From Sipunculus nudus (Eukaryota > Annelida > Sipuncula > Golfingiida > Sipunculidae): a DNA stretch of 64,000 nt. Shown piece after piece: positions 24,166 to 35,654 of this stretch. The DNA lies in NCBI GenBank assembly GCA_026874595.1, contig CM049307.1:26575079-26639078 (forward strand), given 5' to 3'. The translations under genes and the position numbers were made by a program. Under the pieces are notes generated by a model. That model searched no databases and was not told the DNA's origin. It saw nothing but the letters and a program-made list of their open reading frames with translations. Position 1 is the first letter of the stretch, and the number at the start of each line of letters is the position of its first letter.

Positions 24166-25463
24166 TCCCCAGACAAAGTCGGGGGATACCCTGTTTTCAT
24201 ACCGGTCCCGCCGCCGCCGCCGCCGCATATAAATCTTGTTGGCGCGATAACTCAAAAAATATTTCACGGATCTTTACCAAACTTGGTATATGTATAGATA
24301 TGGATGAGAAGACCACGCATTTTTAAAATGAGGTCATGACCTTCACTAGAAGAGTGTTCTTGACCTTGAATAGGTCCAAATTTAGGGAAAATCAAACAAA
24401 CTCTTAAATATCTCAAGAAATCTTGCATGGATAGATGCCAAAATCAAGTTGATGGAAGATCATGGATAGGGTTGTCATGTTCCTGAAACTGGTGGCGCCA
24501 CCTATTATTCTTTACTTGTTTTCGTGCCGTTTAATATCCCCAAATTTGCCACTTGACAGTACTGTGAGCATTATAAGTAAAAAAATAAACTAATGGACAG
24601 ATTTCTTTTATATGATGCATATACATAGATATGGGTTATGGGATGATGTTTATTTAAACTGGGGTCATGACCTTTCCTATGAGAGTGGCCTTGACCTTGA
24701 ATATTACCATATATGGTGAAAATCACACAAAATCATTAATATCTCAATAAATGATGCATGGATTGGTTCAAAAATCAACTTGATCGAAGATCTTGGATAG
24801 TATTGTCATGTATCGGAAACAGGTGGCGCCACCTGTTATTCTTTTACTTGTTTTCGTGCCGTTTAATACCCCCATCATTGCCAATTAACACTGTGAGCAT
24901 TATAAGTAAAAAACTAATTGACCGATTTCTTTCATATTATGGATATACATAGATATGGGTAATGGAATGATGTTAATTTAAATTAGGGTCATTACCTTTC
25001 CTATTAGAGTGGCCATGACCTTGAATATTGCCGTATATGGTGAAAATTAGACAAAATCATTAATATCTCAATAACGGATGCATGAATTGGTCCAAAAATC
25101 AACTTGATCGAAGACCTTGGATAGTATTGTCATGTACCGGAAACAGGTGGCGCCACCTGATATTCTTTTACTTGTTTTCGTGCCGTTTAATACCCTTATC
25201 ATTGCTACTTTACAGTACTGTGAGCATTATAAGTCAAAAACTAATGGACAGATTTCTTTCATATTATGCATATACATAGACATGGGTTAGGGGATGATGT
25301 ATATTGAAACTGGGGTCGTAACCTTTTCTATGAGAGTGACCTTTTCTATGAGTGTGGTCTGATATTAATTGTTGCTGAAGATGGGGGGCATATTCTTAAA
25401 GGGGGGGGGGGGGTCAATTGTCTGGGGATACTATGGCACCTGTGGTGCCAAGAAATATCTAGT
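24166..25463 (+). mobile_element. Non-autonomous Helitron/HINE-like element with internal 324-bp tandem repeats
   Basis: The 5' end is A followed by TCCCCAGACAAAGTC. The 3' part has a stem (TGGCACC-TG-TGGTGCCA at 25435-25451), then eight bases, then CTAG followed by T. This matches Helitron rules: TC start, hairpin, CTRR end, insertion between A and T. Subterminal inverted repeats (TATCCCCAGACA and TGTCTGGGGATA) are typical of Helentron-related HINEs. The interior has about three tandem units, each carrying GGTGGCGCCACCT (near 24491, 24823 and 25146) and a TTGACCTTGAATATT segment, plus a (CCG)n run. There is no coding capacity. Confidence 0.6.
24240..25360 (+). repeat. Three tandem units of about 324-332 bp
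   Basis: Units align from AAATCAACTTGATCGAAGAT through GGTGGCGCCACCTG to GTGACCTTGACCTT-type words. Reading frames at 24758 and 25082 are exactly one unit apart, which gives the 324-bp spacing. Confidence 0.85.
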
Positions 25464-27839
25464 TTAGATTGTTTTCCGCGTACGTGCACAAAAGCAACGA
25501 TGCCAGATATGTTTTACGTCACCAGGATATTAATAATTATCCTTAAATATATAATTTTATTGTTACTCTATTTTGTTAGTTATATTTCTAATCAATACCA
25601 GTACCAAACCATCATCACCAGGTAGTTGCCCATCCTAAAATGGCCTATTCCTATATATGACGTCTAATAACTAAAGGTACTATCAATTCCTTGAACCTTG
25701 GCCAGAAAACGTCCAATTCACCGTACATAGGCTGTTCGTTTCGTTAATATCCATAAGGTTTAAACCTACCAAATAATCCACATTCAACAAGGACATTTGG
25801 CAGCAAGTCAGCCGTTTTGCAAAAGGAGATTTGCCACCATTGACCTTACAGCTTCCATACATATGCAACTAACCACCTTAGGTTGCATGGTTTTCGTTTT
25901 CGTCATTGTTCTGAATCACAGTTTGTATACACGATAAGCTCATACATACGCCACAGAGGCGTTATAAGAACTTTTTTTAAAGGAATTTCCTAAATTACAT
26001 TAAAATTTACCGAGAGTAATCCGGAAATTACATAAGTTCTCTTAAGGCTTTAAGACTTGAGGATTGGTGTAGGCAGGAATATTTAGAATATATGTGTATT
26101 TTGTTTTATTTTGCATCACACTGAGCCACTCTTTTGATGCTCAATAGATCAGCTATTCATCAATCTCTGTGTATATAAATATACTTTAAGTTGTATACCG
26201 ATCATACTGTATCAGCATCAGGAATATAACCTTGCTGACCTTAATATTTGATTTTTTTTACCAACATCATGTTAAATAAGGTTGTAAAGGTTAGCGTGTG
26301 ATTGCTTGATGTTTGCAGCAAAGACGTTCAAATATTTTCTGCATTACAAGCCGTTTAATTGTTTTAATTTATTAACGTGACATAAGCCAATCTTTTTGGA
26401 GTTCAATAAAATCATATATTCCGTGACAATGCATAATTGAGTGTATTTTTAATTAAGTGTATTATTTAACTTAACATGTTCAAGAATTATTAACTTGCAC
26501 TGTCAACTTTACGTGTGCGGAACAATGCTGTGGGACAGTCTGTTCCTGTGTGTAACACCATGTGGTACGCCCACTGGACAGCCACCTCCAATGTGTTTGT
26601 TGGCTATAATAGCTCTTTTATAAATTATTTAGATTTAATCATACTGGCTTCATATTAGGAACAGAGCTAGATTACTTAATCTTATTTCACTCTGAAGTAC
26701 TTATTATTGTATCTTATTTAGTAATTCTGTAATAATGATTTAAGTGGGATTTCTTTGCAGCTTAAGTTCTAAACTTTGTAATAGATTGTACAGTAAGTTT
26801 TAGTATTAAACTACTTTCTGCATGTCAAATTTTTTGGTCACATTTAATTTATATGTAAAGTTTCACTTGATTTCATATTGTATTTTTTGTAAAATGTTTA
26901 TTCTTATTTAGAAAGAGAAACACATCATTAGTTATTACTGCTTTCATAGTATAACTATCCCTGCACGATGCTACCAGTCTTAATGAGGAACCAATCAGCG
27001 TCATGCTGGTATAGCGTCAGAGTTAGGGTGTAATGAGTCTCCCAAATGTGTGGGAGCAGATATTAACTAACTGCTGAGTTGGACACACGACTGAAAACCA
27101 TGTTGTGTACATGTATTTCTGAATATACCGAAGTCTCTACCATTTGACAACTTATTGTTTATTTTATCATTTCACATAAAAGATCCCGCAAGCTACAGCA
27201 CATATATGTGATAAGGGAGAAAAGCGGCAATATGCTAAAGCGTGTGTAAGATTCCATGAACACTTTTTTTACTGATGTATTGTCCGATTTGTGCTTCATG
27301 TTATAAATTAAATATAATAAGGCTTTCATAATGTCACCAGTCTCGGTTTCGTGATGGGTGTAGGAATCCGCTATGCTGAATGATATTGATGTCAACTGAA
27401 CAATGGCCAAAATAAAACAATTCCATAAAACAATTCAGATAACCGTATCTGATTTGTTTCATTCAATCGACTACAGTTCTAAGACTGTCTGGTAATATAT
27501 TAATAACATGAATAAACTCAAACTGAGGGCAAAATTGATTTTTTTATTTGTTACTACTGGTGTACATTATATCATCTAATCTAACTAATAAACCAGATGT
27601 CATGTATAATATGCAGATTTTGGTACAATTTAAAGATTCTATATATATTGAAACATTGTGATTCTCAGGGTGATGTATAACTGGTACCTTTGATATATTT
27701 TACCACCTGATTGCTATCAAACTGACTCTCAAACGAACAGAAACCACATCTGAATTTAAAATGTAGTAATTGAGGAAAGACTCTTACATGAATAGCTTGG
27801 ATGTGTTTTGCTCAGGAAAATAGGAAAGAAGTATTGTTT
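25464..27839. other. AT-rich noncoding region
   Basis: No exon, RNA gene or transposon recognised. Confidence 0.45.
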
Positions 27840-28380
27840 TATCTTAAATTAAATATCACGCACTTGTTGACCGGTCTGACCTTGACCTTACATAAGGTGT
27901 CATCATATATGAGCTGCAGCTGACCCCTGATACTAATAGTGTGTTTATTAAACATAAATGGATAGCCTGGAAAAAAACTTTTCACTCAAGAAGGGTAGTA
28001 TAAGGAAACACAGTTATTAAAGAAAATTAAGTTTCATGCACTTGTTGACCCCTTTGACCTTGACTTTTCACAAAATATCATCAAGCATGAGTAGAGATTA
28101 AAGCAAACTTCCTACTCTTTTATATAAAGGGTAATTTGTTGTTTCATTACCCCCAACCCAATCCTATGATCGAGATCTTCAGGTTTTCATAGCCGGGGTT
28201 GTGTATTAACACATGCTGTCAGAAAAAAAAATCGCATCCACCTTTTCCACTTGAATCTGCCCTGACAAAAAAAAAAACAGAAAACTGTAGCTGACCACTG
28301 ATACCAAAAATAAGTTAAATTAATCTTAAATAGACAACTTGGGTAAAACTTTTTACTCAAGAAAGGTAATAAGGAAGTAG
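27840..28380. repeat. Dispersed repeat with units of about 190 bp
   Basis: Two to three units share CACTTGTTGACC, TGACCTTGACCTT, GACCCCTGATACTAATA-like and TTTTCACTCAAGAAGGGTA words. The part at 28060-28230 is homologous to 28985-29170. Confidence 0.75.
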
Positions 28381-28984
28381 CGCCATACCGGCCCTCTGAC
28401 ATAACGACCAGATAACTAGCTGTCAGAGTGCCTTTACATGTAGGTCTGAGGAACGCATTATAAAGCCCCGAGAGGCTGCATATTTTTTCCGTCATTTTTG
28501 ACAGCGCCTCATGGCCTACAGCTGCACTGTCAATTGACATATACCAGACCAATCGTTAGCATTTTAAGTGTACTTTCTAACAACACCAAAGTTGAGTGAA
28601 AAAAGTTCCATTGTAATTCAACATATTGGTAAACGCCTCTGCACGTTTGTTGAATTTCTGACCGCGTGAATACAGGCATCGCTCGCATGGGTAACCAAAC
28701 GCAGCCTACTTGTACGCGATACAGGAAATTACTCGTTACCATAGAGAAGGGGTTTCAGTTTGGGTTGTGAGTTCACATGTATTCTCTTGTGTTTATTCAT
28801 CATTGGTAGCATAATGTTAAGATTATGGGCTGTTTACACAATATGAATGCAACATGATGGAAGACCACATTGCGATGCATTCCTCGATATTGCCTGTATT
28901 ACGTTTCACGTAGGCCTACAAGCTCAATTATCATTGCCTACGGAGTCGGGTGGTACTTGTTAAGCCCTCTGACCGTAACATTTT
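28381..28984. other. Unique sequence between two repeat copies
   Basis: It separates two copies of the same repeat segment. No gene is recognised, though open frames exist on the minus strand around 28530-28742. Confidence 0.4.
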
Positions 28985-29170
28985 ACAAAATATCTTCAAG
29001 CATGATTTGTGATCAAAGCAAAATTTCTACTCTTTCAAATGTAGGGCAATTTTTGCAATATATAAGATACCAATAAGTTTTTTAATACCCCTAGCCCATT
29101 CCTTGGAACACAGATTTACATATTTTATTCGCCGTAGTAGTGTATAAAACATCCTCTCACAAAAATGCGA
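28985..29170. repeat. Second copy of the 28060-28230 repeat segment
   Basis: Shared words include CATTTTACAAAATATC-type, CAAGCATGA, AAAGCAAA-TTTCTACTCTTT and ACAAAAATGCGATTTTC against the corresponding 28.1-kb sequence. Confidence 0.7.
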
Positions 29171-29267
29171 TTTTCTAGGCGATAGGTTGAACAAAAACCT
29201 TAAATAAGCTACTTTTTCCCCTTTTGCTATTAACCAATCCTTACCACTCTCGCTAGGAAACCCGCCC

Positions 29268-29272
<5 letters not shown>

Positions 29273-29326
<54 letters not shown>
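29273..29326. repeat. (CT)n microsatellite
   Basis: CT run with one TTT interruption. Confidence 0.95.
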
Positions 29327-29330
<4 letters not shown>

Positions 29331-29689
29331 TACACTAGAAAATCAATGTTAGCCTGGGGGATTCATGATTTTTATTTCTTTGTTAAACAAGATGGAGCAG
29401 GATTTGTACCTTGGGGGGGGGGGGTTAAGTTATCAAGATAACACTTATTTATCATTATATAAATATGTTTTTTATAATGCTACAAAGGGGGCTTTAGTGG
29501 TCTTAGTTTGGTATATCATATGTATATACATCGCTCTTATTTCAAATAAATACTTATATATAACAAGGTCCCAAAAAGGTGGAAAATATTCGTTTCAACA
29601 TGGCAACATTTGGGCGTTCTGTATAAAAACTCCCGCATATTTCAGCTGACTCTCCCGCTTTAAGACTGGCTTAAATATCGTCGATTTCA
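29327..29689. other. Noncoding stretch
   Basis: It contains a G run at about 29414-29425. Nothing else recognised. Confidence 0.4.
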
Positions 29690-29895
29690 CTACGATGTGT
29701 CCCATTATGCTGTTCCGATGCTTTCCCGAAGTTAAGTCGTTGTAACCCCGATATGTCCCGGAATAACCCGACTCTAAACATATCGAAAATGTAAAAAAAT
29801 ACCCAGATGTCACCCCGATGTGTGCCGATGTGTCCAGGATGTTAAGCTGATGTTACTCCACATCAGGTCGATGTCACGTTGGGGGCGACATCAGC
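29690..29895. repeat. Degenerate CCGATGT-rich repeat
   Basis: The words CCCGATGTGT, CCGATGCT and CGATGTCAC recur at roughly 10-25 base spacing. The unit is too degenerate to fix a period. Confidence 0.45.
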
Positions 29896-30784
29896 AATGA
29901 ACAACTTGTATATATGACTGCGTTTTAAGTAATATGCAATGTCTTCCAATAATCACGCGTGGCTCGACAGGCAAATATACTCGAACTCGACTGGCTATGA
30001 CATTGGCTTCGCAAAGACTGACTAGGACTCGTAACGGAGCGGGTTAGGCTGTGGACTTTCCTGACACAGAAAGTGCACCAAACTATTCAACTAATGTTAA
30101 ACTGGTTCGCCGCTGCTGTTACTATTTTTGTGGCAAATGAGGACTATGTTGCTAATTTGTTCCATGACTTGATTTCATAAAATATATATTAAAGATATCA
30201 CCATGACCTAATTTCAGGTTTCTAAGGAGATTTGCAAAGAACCTCCTTGGATGTTGCGTTTAAAGTTTCCTAACCTAACAGACACGATTTGTGCTCATCT
30301 GACACTGAGGGCGCTCAAAATCATATTTTCGGACCAAAGGTCGCAGAATATTATACCAGGTAAAAAACTTACCCTCTCTAAGACTGTGAAGAAGTCTTTA
30401 ATTTTGTCTTCGGGCATTCTTTTCTTCTCAATCAAAACATATATACAGGCTCTACACAGGCGCAAAATAATAGATAAGCTACTTGTGATCAATAGTTTGT
30501 CAAGGCAGTTATTATGTTGTTCTGCATTGCGTTGTGCTTAAACTTTTGATCAAGAACCACAATCAAGCTGGCCCAGGTCATATGTCGAGTCAAATGTTGT
30601 TAAATTGTTTCAAAATACAAAGCCACAGTTTCTGCTTTTTTTTGCCTATGCATTCCTGGGGCCCATCCTTGAATTTTAAGATACACGTTTGATGCCGTTT
30701 TCTGTCAAGGCAGTTCATACAGATGCTATTTTAAAAACAATAAACCTCTGTTAAGGTGTCCAAAAGCCTTAAATCGATAATTCT
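29896..30784. other. Noncoding region
   Basis: An open frame exists at 30251-30541, but it has no recognisable family features and no splice context. Confidence 0.4.
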
Positions 30785-31170
30785 ATAAAGTAACCTCGGT
30801 ACAGATATTTCAGAAATAGGATGGTCAAATGTAGAGGGTTCACACTTGAAAATTGTTATTTGGAGAAATGTGTGGTGTTAAGTTAAATCATAGTAACCAC
30901 TTACCTAATTTTGATAGACTTAATTCATTAAATTAAATATCTGAACTCTGTTTAAAATATTTAACCTTAAACTTTAAATTTAAAAGTTTAAAATATAAAA
31001 AGGCACATATTACAAAATCTTGGTGGTATTTTGGGTATCAACAGGCAAAATTAGTCTTTATCATCAGTCTGATAAGAAAAATTGTAATTTAAGTCATTCG
31101 GCTCAATGTAATCCCTAAATGTTATAATATTTGGCAACTTAATGTCAATAAATTAATGATTATTTTAAAT
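30785..31170 (+). repeat. Dispersed repeat, copy A
   Basis: Its reverse complement recurs, diverged, at about 40740-41115. Shared landmarks are TACCTCGGTATAGATATTT-like, GGGTTCACACTT, TTTTGGGTAT and CATCAGTCTGAT-like words in the same order. Confidence 0.7.
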
Positions 31171-31539
31171 AACAAGTTTTTACATGACCTTTTGTGGCCG
31201 AGCAAAATTTTTACATGGGGAAAATTTGTTTGTGTTTTCTTTAATTTGAATGTAATGAACTAACTAATTTTAGATTTAACCATGATTTTTTTCTTGGATT
31301 TAAAACAATAATAAATTCACGGAATTTTAAAGTGTTCATTACAATTGTAAAAAGATTCCTGCAAAATCAGTCAAAAACGTAAAGTTAATGAAAAATCCAA
31401 ATGAATCAACAGGTTTCATCTCATTTCTGCTTTGTATCCTTATACTTGTAGTATTTATGATTATGACTACGCATAAAGTTAGGGTGCATAAATGTATATT
31501 TTATTAAAATAAAAGGTTCGAAGATAAGTAGCACCCATG
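31171..31539. other. AT-rich noncoding stretch
   Basis: It may be a more diverged continuation of the 30.8-kb repeat. Nothing else seen. Confidence 0.35.
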
Positions 31540-32190
31540 TCACTAATATATAGTGGCGGCTCAAGATTAATCGCTTAAACTAGAATACGGGTTTTCGACA
31601 AGCGACTACATATATCCGCCGAATTTAGAGTTGGATGGGTGAAGTGAGGCACGGATTGAGTGGCAAGGGGGACAAAGAGTGAGGTGTGTTGCGTATAAGC
31701 ATGGATGTTTGCAGCGTAAACATAAATGTAGGTTGCGCCACCTGCAACAAAATCCAGAAAGCTATCTAACATGTATGAAGTCATATGCACAATTTTAGGT
31801 AGATAAGTCAAACCACTACCAAGATATGAGTGATTTTATCCTTAGGCCGACAAACAGACGGACGCTGTGCAAAAATGGTTGCAGGTGGCGTCTCCGGTTT
31901 TGCGTATGATAAAGAGTAAAGTGAGATCTATACTCATGTAAAATTTCAGGAGGATACATGAAACCAATCCTGAGAAATAAGCATGGATGTCTGCAGGGTA
32001 AACATAAATGTAGGTGGCGCCACCTGTCGCAAAATCCAGAAAACAATCCAAGATGTATAAACATGCAAAAGTTTAGGCAGATAAGTCAAACCACTGCCGA
32101 GATGATAATTGATTTAATCCCACGACAGACAAACAGACGGACGCTATGCAAAAATGGTTGCATGTGGCGCCACCAGTTTTACATATGTTA
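31540..32190 (+). repeat. GGTGGCGCC-type repeat, about 283-bp units
   Basis: Two and a half tandem units share GCATGGATGTCTGCAGGGTA, TGTAGGTGGCGCCACCTG, AAATCCAGAAA and GACAAACAGACGGACGCT. A third, isolated copy of the family lies at 36715-37020. Confidence 0.85.
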
Positions 32191-32454
32191 AAGGTGACCG
32201 GCAAAGCTTTTGGTATTTCACGGCGATAATACATGATATCAATGTAACATATTGACATGAAATGAAAAGCAGCCTAAATCGACATATCATTAACATTATA
32301 TGCAAGAAACATTTTTTAAAATGAATTTCCCATTCCAAAATTATTCTATAATCCATGATGAAACTTGTCCATGCAGAAAATTAACTGTGACAGTCTGAAA
32401 CGTTTTAATATCAGAGGAGCTGCTGCAAGGTTTACCAATTCACTTTAAATTGGT
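32191..32454. other. Noncoding stretch
   Basis: No feature supported. Confidence 0.4.
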
Positions 32455-32690
32455 TTGTTGTAGATGCTCTTGTGAAAACTGTACAATTTTGACTACAGGA
32501 AAAGAATGCAAATGTTGCAAGAGCTTCAGTATACTTGCCAAACGATTTGAGCAAATGGATGAAGAACTTGAGGGCATCACTATGTATCTAGGATTTATAA
32601 CAGCCTTGATATATATGTTCTAGAGGCCAGCTTTTATGAATTTATACAAAATGAGGGACCAGTTTGAGACGAAGAACCAATACACGAGTT
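32455..32690 (+). pseudogene. P2X7-C-terminal-like cysteine domain relic
   Basis: The frame from about 32457 reads RCSCENCTILTTGKECKCCK followed by a hydrophobic/acidic segment, then a stop at 32620-32622. One frame away the coding-like sequence continues as FYEFIQNEGPV, another stop, and DEEPIHELVN. The spacing CxCxxC...E(C)xCC is that of the cytosolic C-terminal domain first described in P2X7 receptors and widespread in invertebrate multi-domain proteins. At least two stops and one frameshift separate the blocks, and there is no upstream receptor sequence. It is a relic or a diverged exon, and parentage with the neighbouring THAP pseudogene is possible but unproven. Confidence 0.5.
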
Positions 32691-33149
32691 GGTTAATGAT
32701 AATTACACCATTAACAAACATGCAAATAAAAAATCATTTATGACAATAAAACAAGCAAAGCTTCCCACTGTATCTTATTGCATGTCAACAAAAATAAACT
32801 GTGTATTTAAAGAATCATTCAGGCCTTTAAATGCAATTACTCTTTACATTCAAATATTATTTTACATGCAAATGATGGGTTATTACACATTCAAAATGAT
32901 TTTCTTTGCACATAATTACAAACATTTTCTAAACTATTTTTATTTTTGTCACATGGACAAAGAGTCAAAGACCTACATTAAGTGTTTAATTGATAATGAC
33001 TGTAAACTTATTCATACTGTGAATGATGACCATTGAATTAAATAATTCTTTATAGACATTATTTAAAATTTATACAATGTTGCTACTGTTGTATATACAA
33101 TAAAATTATAATTTCATAGGCTACCATAAACAAATTGTGTTGTATTTAC
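32691..33149. other. AT-rich stretch downstream of the transposase-like exons
   Basis: The 3' exons expected of the adjacent minus-strand pseudogene were not found here. Confidence 0.4.
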
Positions 33150-33381
33150 CTTTTGCAATTCAGACTCTTTCTTCAAGTTCACCATGCTGACACGCAGGGA
33201 ATATGTTGCCATGACCACTGTGGATGTTGGACACATGGTTTAAAACCGACTGCCACTTCTGCCGAACTAGTTCCTCGTCCCCTCCGCTGGCAGCAGCACA
33301 CCAATAAACATGGTTGCTGATACTCCTGGCCCAGTCTGCTAGGACCTCACACACACGCCGAGATGACAACCGGTCCAGCTT
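33150..33381 (-). pseudogene. Exon 6: WCAA/NHVSNIH segment
   Basis: The acceptor CACAAG precedes KKLDRLSSRRVCEVLADWAR, SISNHVYWCAAASGGDEELV and a QKWQSVLNHVSNIHSGHG block. A TGA at 33160-33162 stands where relatives have tryptophan. It ends GCAAAAG before a GTAAAT donor. Confidence 0.75.
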
Positions 33382-33522
33382 CTTGTGAATATGACATTAA
33401 ATTTTAAACACAGTAAAATCATTAAATTAAATCAAGTAGTGAATGGTGACATTAAATAGTCACCACACCAATGTTTGATAATTAAATAATGTGATGAATA
33501 AAATAATAGCAAAGAATGTTAC

Positions 33523-34122
33523 CCTTCGTAACATACCGCACATCAAACAAATGAAGGTACAAGGGTCTCTCCACTCTCATCCACTTCCTTGCCTGGGGAT
33601 GTCGGTCAGTTGTCAGGATGATGATGTTCACCGCCTTCTGTGGCTCAGGGGTAGAGCGCAGGGCTCAAAGCCGGGAGCTCGTGAGTTCGAATCTCAGCCG
33701 AGCCGGTGAGATTTTTCACGGTCGACCCCTACCCAGGTTGGGTGCTCTGCAGGCCCAATGGGGAGACTGTACCCAACAGTCGGGTTTCACTCACAAAACG
33801 AGTGCGCCTTTCGGGGGTCCCTCGGTGTTATGACCCAGCAATGGGGATAAGACACACCCAGGACCCGCAGGAGTGAATCACCAAGCCTGGTTGACGCCAG
33901 AGCATTGTGTGCAAGCCCCTGTCACGGAGTCCGAAACCGGAATGGAAATCTGCGGTTGTATATAGACTTAATTAAGCAAGCATTAAAAAAATGGAGGCAG
34001 TTACCTCCACCAAAAAAATTTAAAAAAAGGCTGATGATGTTGATTCCCTTGCGCTCCATGGTTTCCAGGCTCCTCTGCAAACCCTCTAGTTCCATGATAT
34101 TGGAATTCTTCACCTCATTACT
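33523..34122 (-). pseudogene. Exon 5, split by a SINE
   Basis: The part at 34042-34122 encodes SNEVKNSNIMELEGLQRSLE and a further ERKGINI. After the SINE and its target duplication, 33523-33618 continues in a coherent frame with LTTDRHPQARKWMR and LFDVRYVTKG, the family's DRHPQIQ and DVWHVAKG positions. It ends ACGAAGG before a GTAACA donor. Confidence 0.75.
33629..34031 (+). mobile_element. tRNA-derived SINE (about 403 bp) with 10-bp target duplication
   Basis: The head has an A-box-like TGGCTCAGGGGTAGAGCGC and a B-box GAGTTCGAATCTC at tRNA-like spacing. These are the internal RNA polymerase III promoter elements of tRNA SINEs. The body carries CCCAATGGGGAGACTGTACC and ends in an A-rich tail. 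TGATGATGTT flanks both ends (33619-33628 and 34032-34041). A degenerate relative lies at 21500-21720. Removing the insert and one duplicate restores an open transposase exon, which confirms the boundaries. Confidence 0.9.
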
Positions 34123-34287
34123 CTACATTCAGAGAAAAAATGATTACGAAAGTATTTACCACATTGATTCATATTTATATTTTTATTGAGTGCCATTCAT
34201 ATTAACTTTGAGAAAATGTACAACCCAAGTTAAAATTGTATTATCTTTAAAGTAATAAATTACTGAAATTTTATAATAAGTAATAAC

Positions 34288-34816
34288 CTGCACAAGGTGG
34301 AACTCCACGACTTTTGCTCTTGTCAAATCCATCAGGGAATAACTGCCATATTTAGCTGTGTGGCCCGGGGAACAGCATCGTGCAACCCGACCAAGCTTCA
34401 GTGCTTCTGAACCAACATCCTGCAGAAACTGCATCTGCTTTGTTTCCCATACTTTGTTGATTGCAGGGATCATGTAAGACGCCTGCAGGAGACTGAATGC
34501 CCTGGTTGAGATGATTGCAATCTTTACGTGTTTAATTAAGTTCAGTCCTTTCACAGGGTTGGCCCCACTGAACGGAACCTTGCAGCAATGGCCAAATTCC
34601 CTGAAGGCATGGACTGATGTGATGGCTTGCTTGTCAGTGTTTTCGTGTATCCTTTGGAGCAAAGCAGTTGAACTTCTACCATGCTTCCAACAGCCTTCTT
34701 CATGAACACACGGTAGTTTCCCAGACAGGTGGTGCAGATGGATAGCAGTGCCACCAGACAGGATTCAAATACCATATATTTTCTCTCCTGAAGGCCTGGT
34801 TCATTCTGCATTTCCG
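34288..34816 (-). pseudogene. Exon 4: transposase core
   Basis: It contains ERKYMVFESCLVALLSICTT, then MPSGNLAIAA, a frame switch near 34580, and FSGANPVKGLNLIKHVKIA leading to the active-site region at 34360-34392. That region reads GRVARCCSPGHTAKYG where family members have acidic residues (GDGR and DSPGH). Both acidic positions are lost, so it would be catalytically dead. It ends CTTGTGCAG before GTTATT. Confidence 0.75.
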
Positions 34817-35026
34817 CTAATCTTAATCAAGGGACAACATATTCATACAGCATGGTTTGATTTAATATATCCTATAACATTTACTGAAACCCGGCAGCTT
34901 GTTAAACAGTCTGTGCCTCTATGGTAAACATTTTGTTATACTACTACTTGAATTCTATATTAAGTATTATCTGATTTGTAACTGAAAAGGATCCATACAT
35001 TTTTTACGTCTTTGTTATACTAACAC

Positions 35027-35271
35027 CTCACGGTCACTCTCATCAGAGTCTGATTCATCCGGGTCAGTTCCTCCCTCTACATCCCAGTCTGGATCATCTG
35101 ACGCATCATCTTCGAATGATGACTCTGTGTGCATACTTGCCTCATCAGAGTGGAAGTCATAATAGGAGATGCAGCATCAACAAACTTCTTATGGAGTGTC
35201 GGTGTGCCCACACTTCGTGTTAGCGCTGCACGATCCCACTGGGTCCTACGTGCCTTTCCACATCTCTCAGT
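35027..35271 (-). pseudogene. Exon 3: basic then acidic linker
   Basis: The first half encodes ERCGKARRTQWDRAALTRSV. The second half, one frame away, encodes the acidic DPDWDVEGGTDPDESDSDES. The frames switch near 35150, so a frameshift is present. It ends GTGAG before a GTGTTA donor. Confidence 0.5.
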
Positions 35272-35492
35272 CTAGGATATAACTGGTTTGGCCTGTGGTA
35301 TAAATACGTATAAATTAAATTAAGATAACAATTATAATGCTTACATATAGTGCAGTCTGTAAAAAAATTACAATTTTGCTTAAGTATTTTTATATGAAAC
35401 AAATCAATATCATCTTTCATATCAGGACAGAGACTGGATCATAACTTAGGTGACCAAACAGAAACTATAGTAATTTTATAATTAGCACTCGC

Positions 35493-35654
35493 CAAAACTC
35501 TGGTTTTAACAGCCACATGCCACTGAACTTTCTCTGGATGAGCAGAGGTTTCAGGTTCAGGCACCACAATGGTACTGCCACAATCTTCCTCATCAGACTC
35601 TAAAGTCCCTTCGATTTCATCATCTGTGACATCTTTTTTGTAGTCATCCATTGC
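35493..35654 (-). pseudogene. Exon 2: acidic linker
   Basis: An acceptor (AATCAGATTAG) precedes MDDYKKDVTDDEIEGTLESD and a further acidic, proline-containing stretch. The expected donor reads GCGAGT rather than GT, so it is either a GC donor or a damaged site. Confidence 0.5.

Noticed and set aside
33641-33720. Genuine tRNA gene
   Set aside because: A- and B-box words are present but the acceptor stem does not close and the sequence continues into a SINE body with a tail and target duplications.
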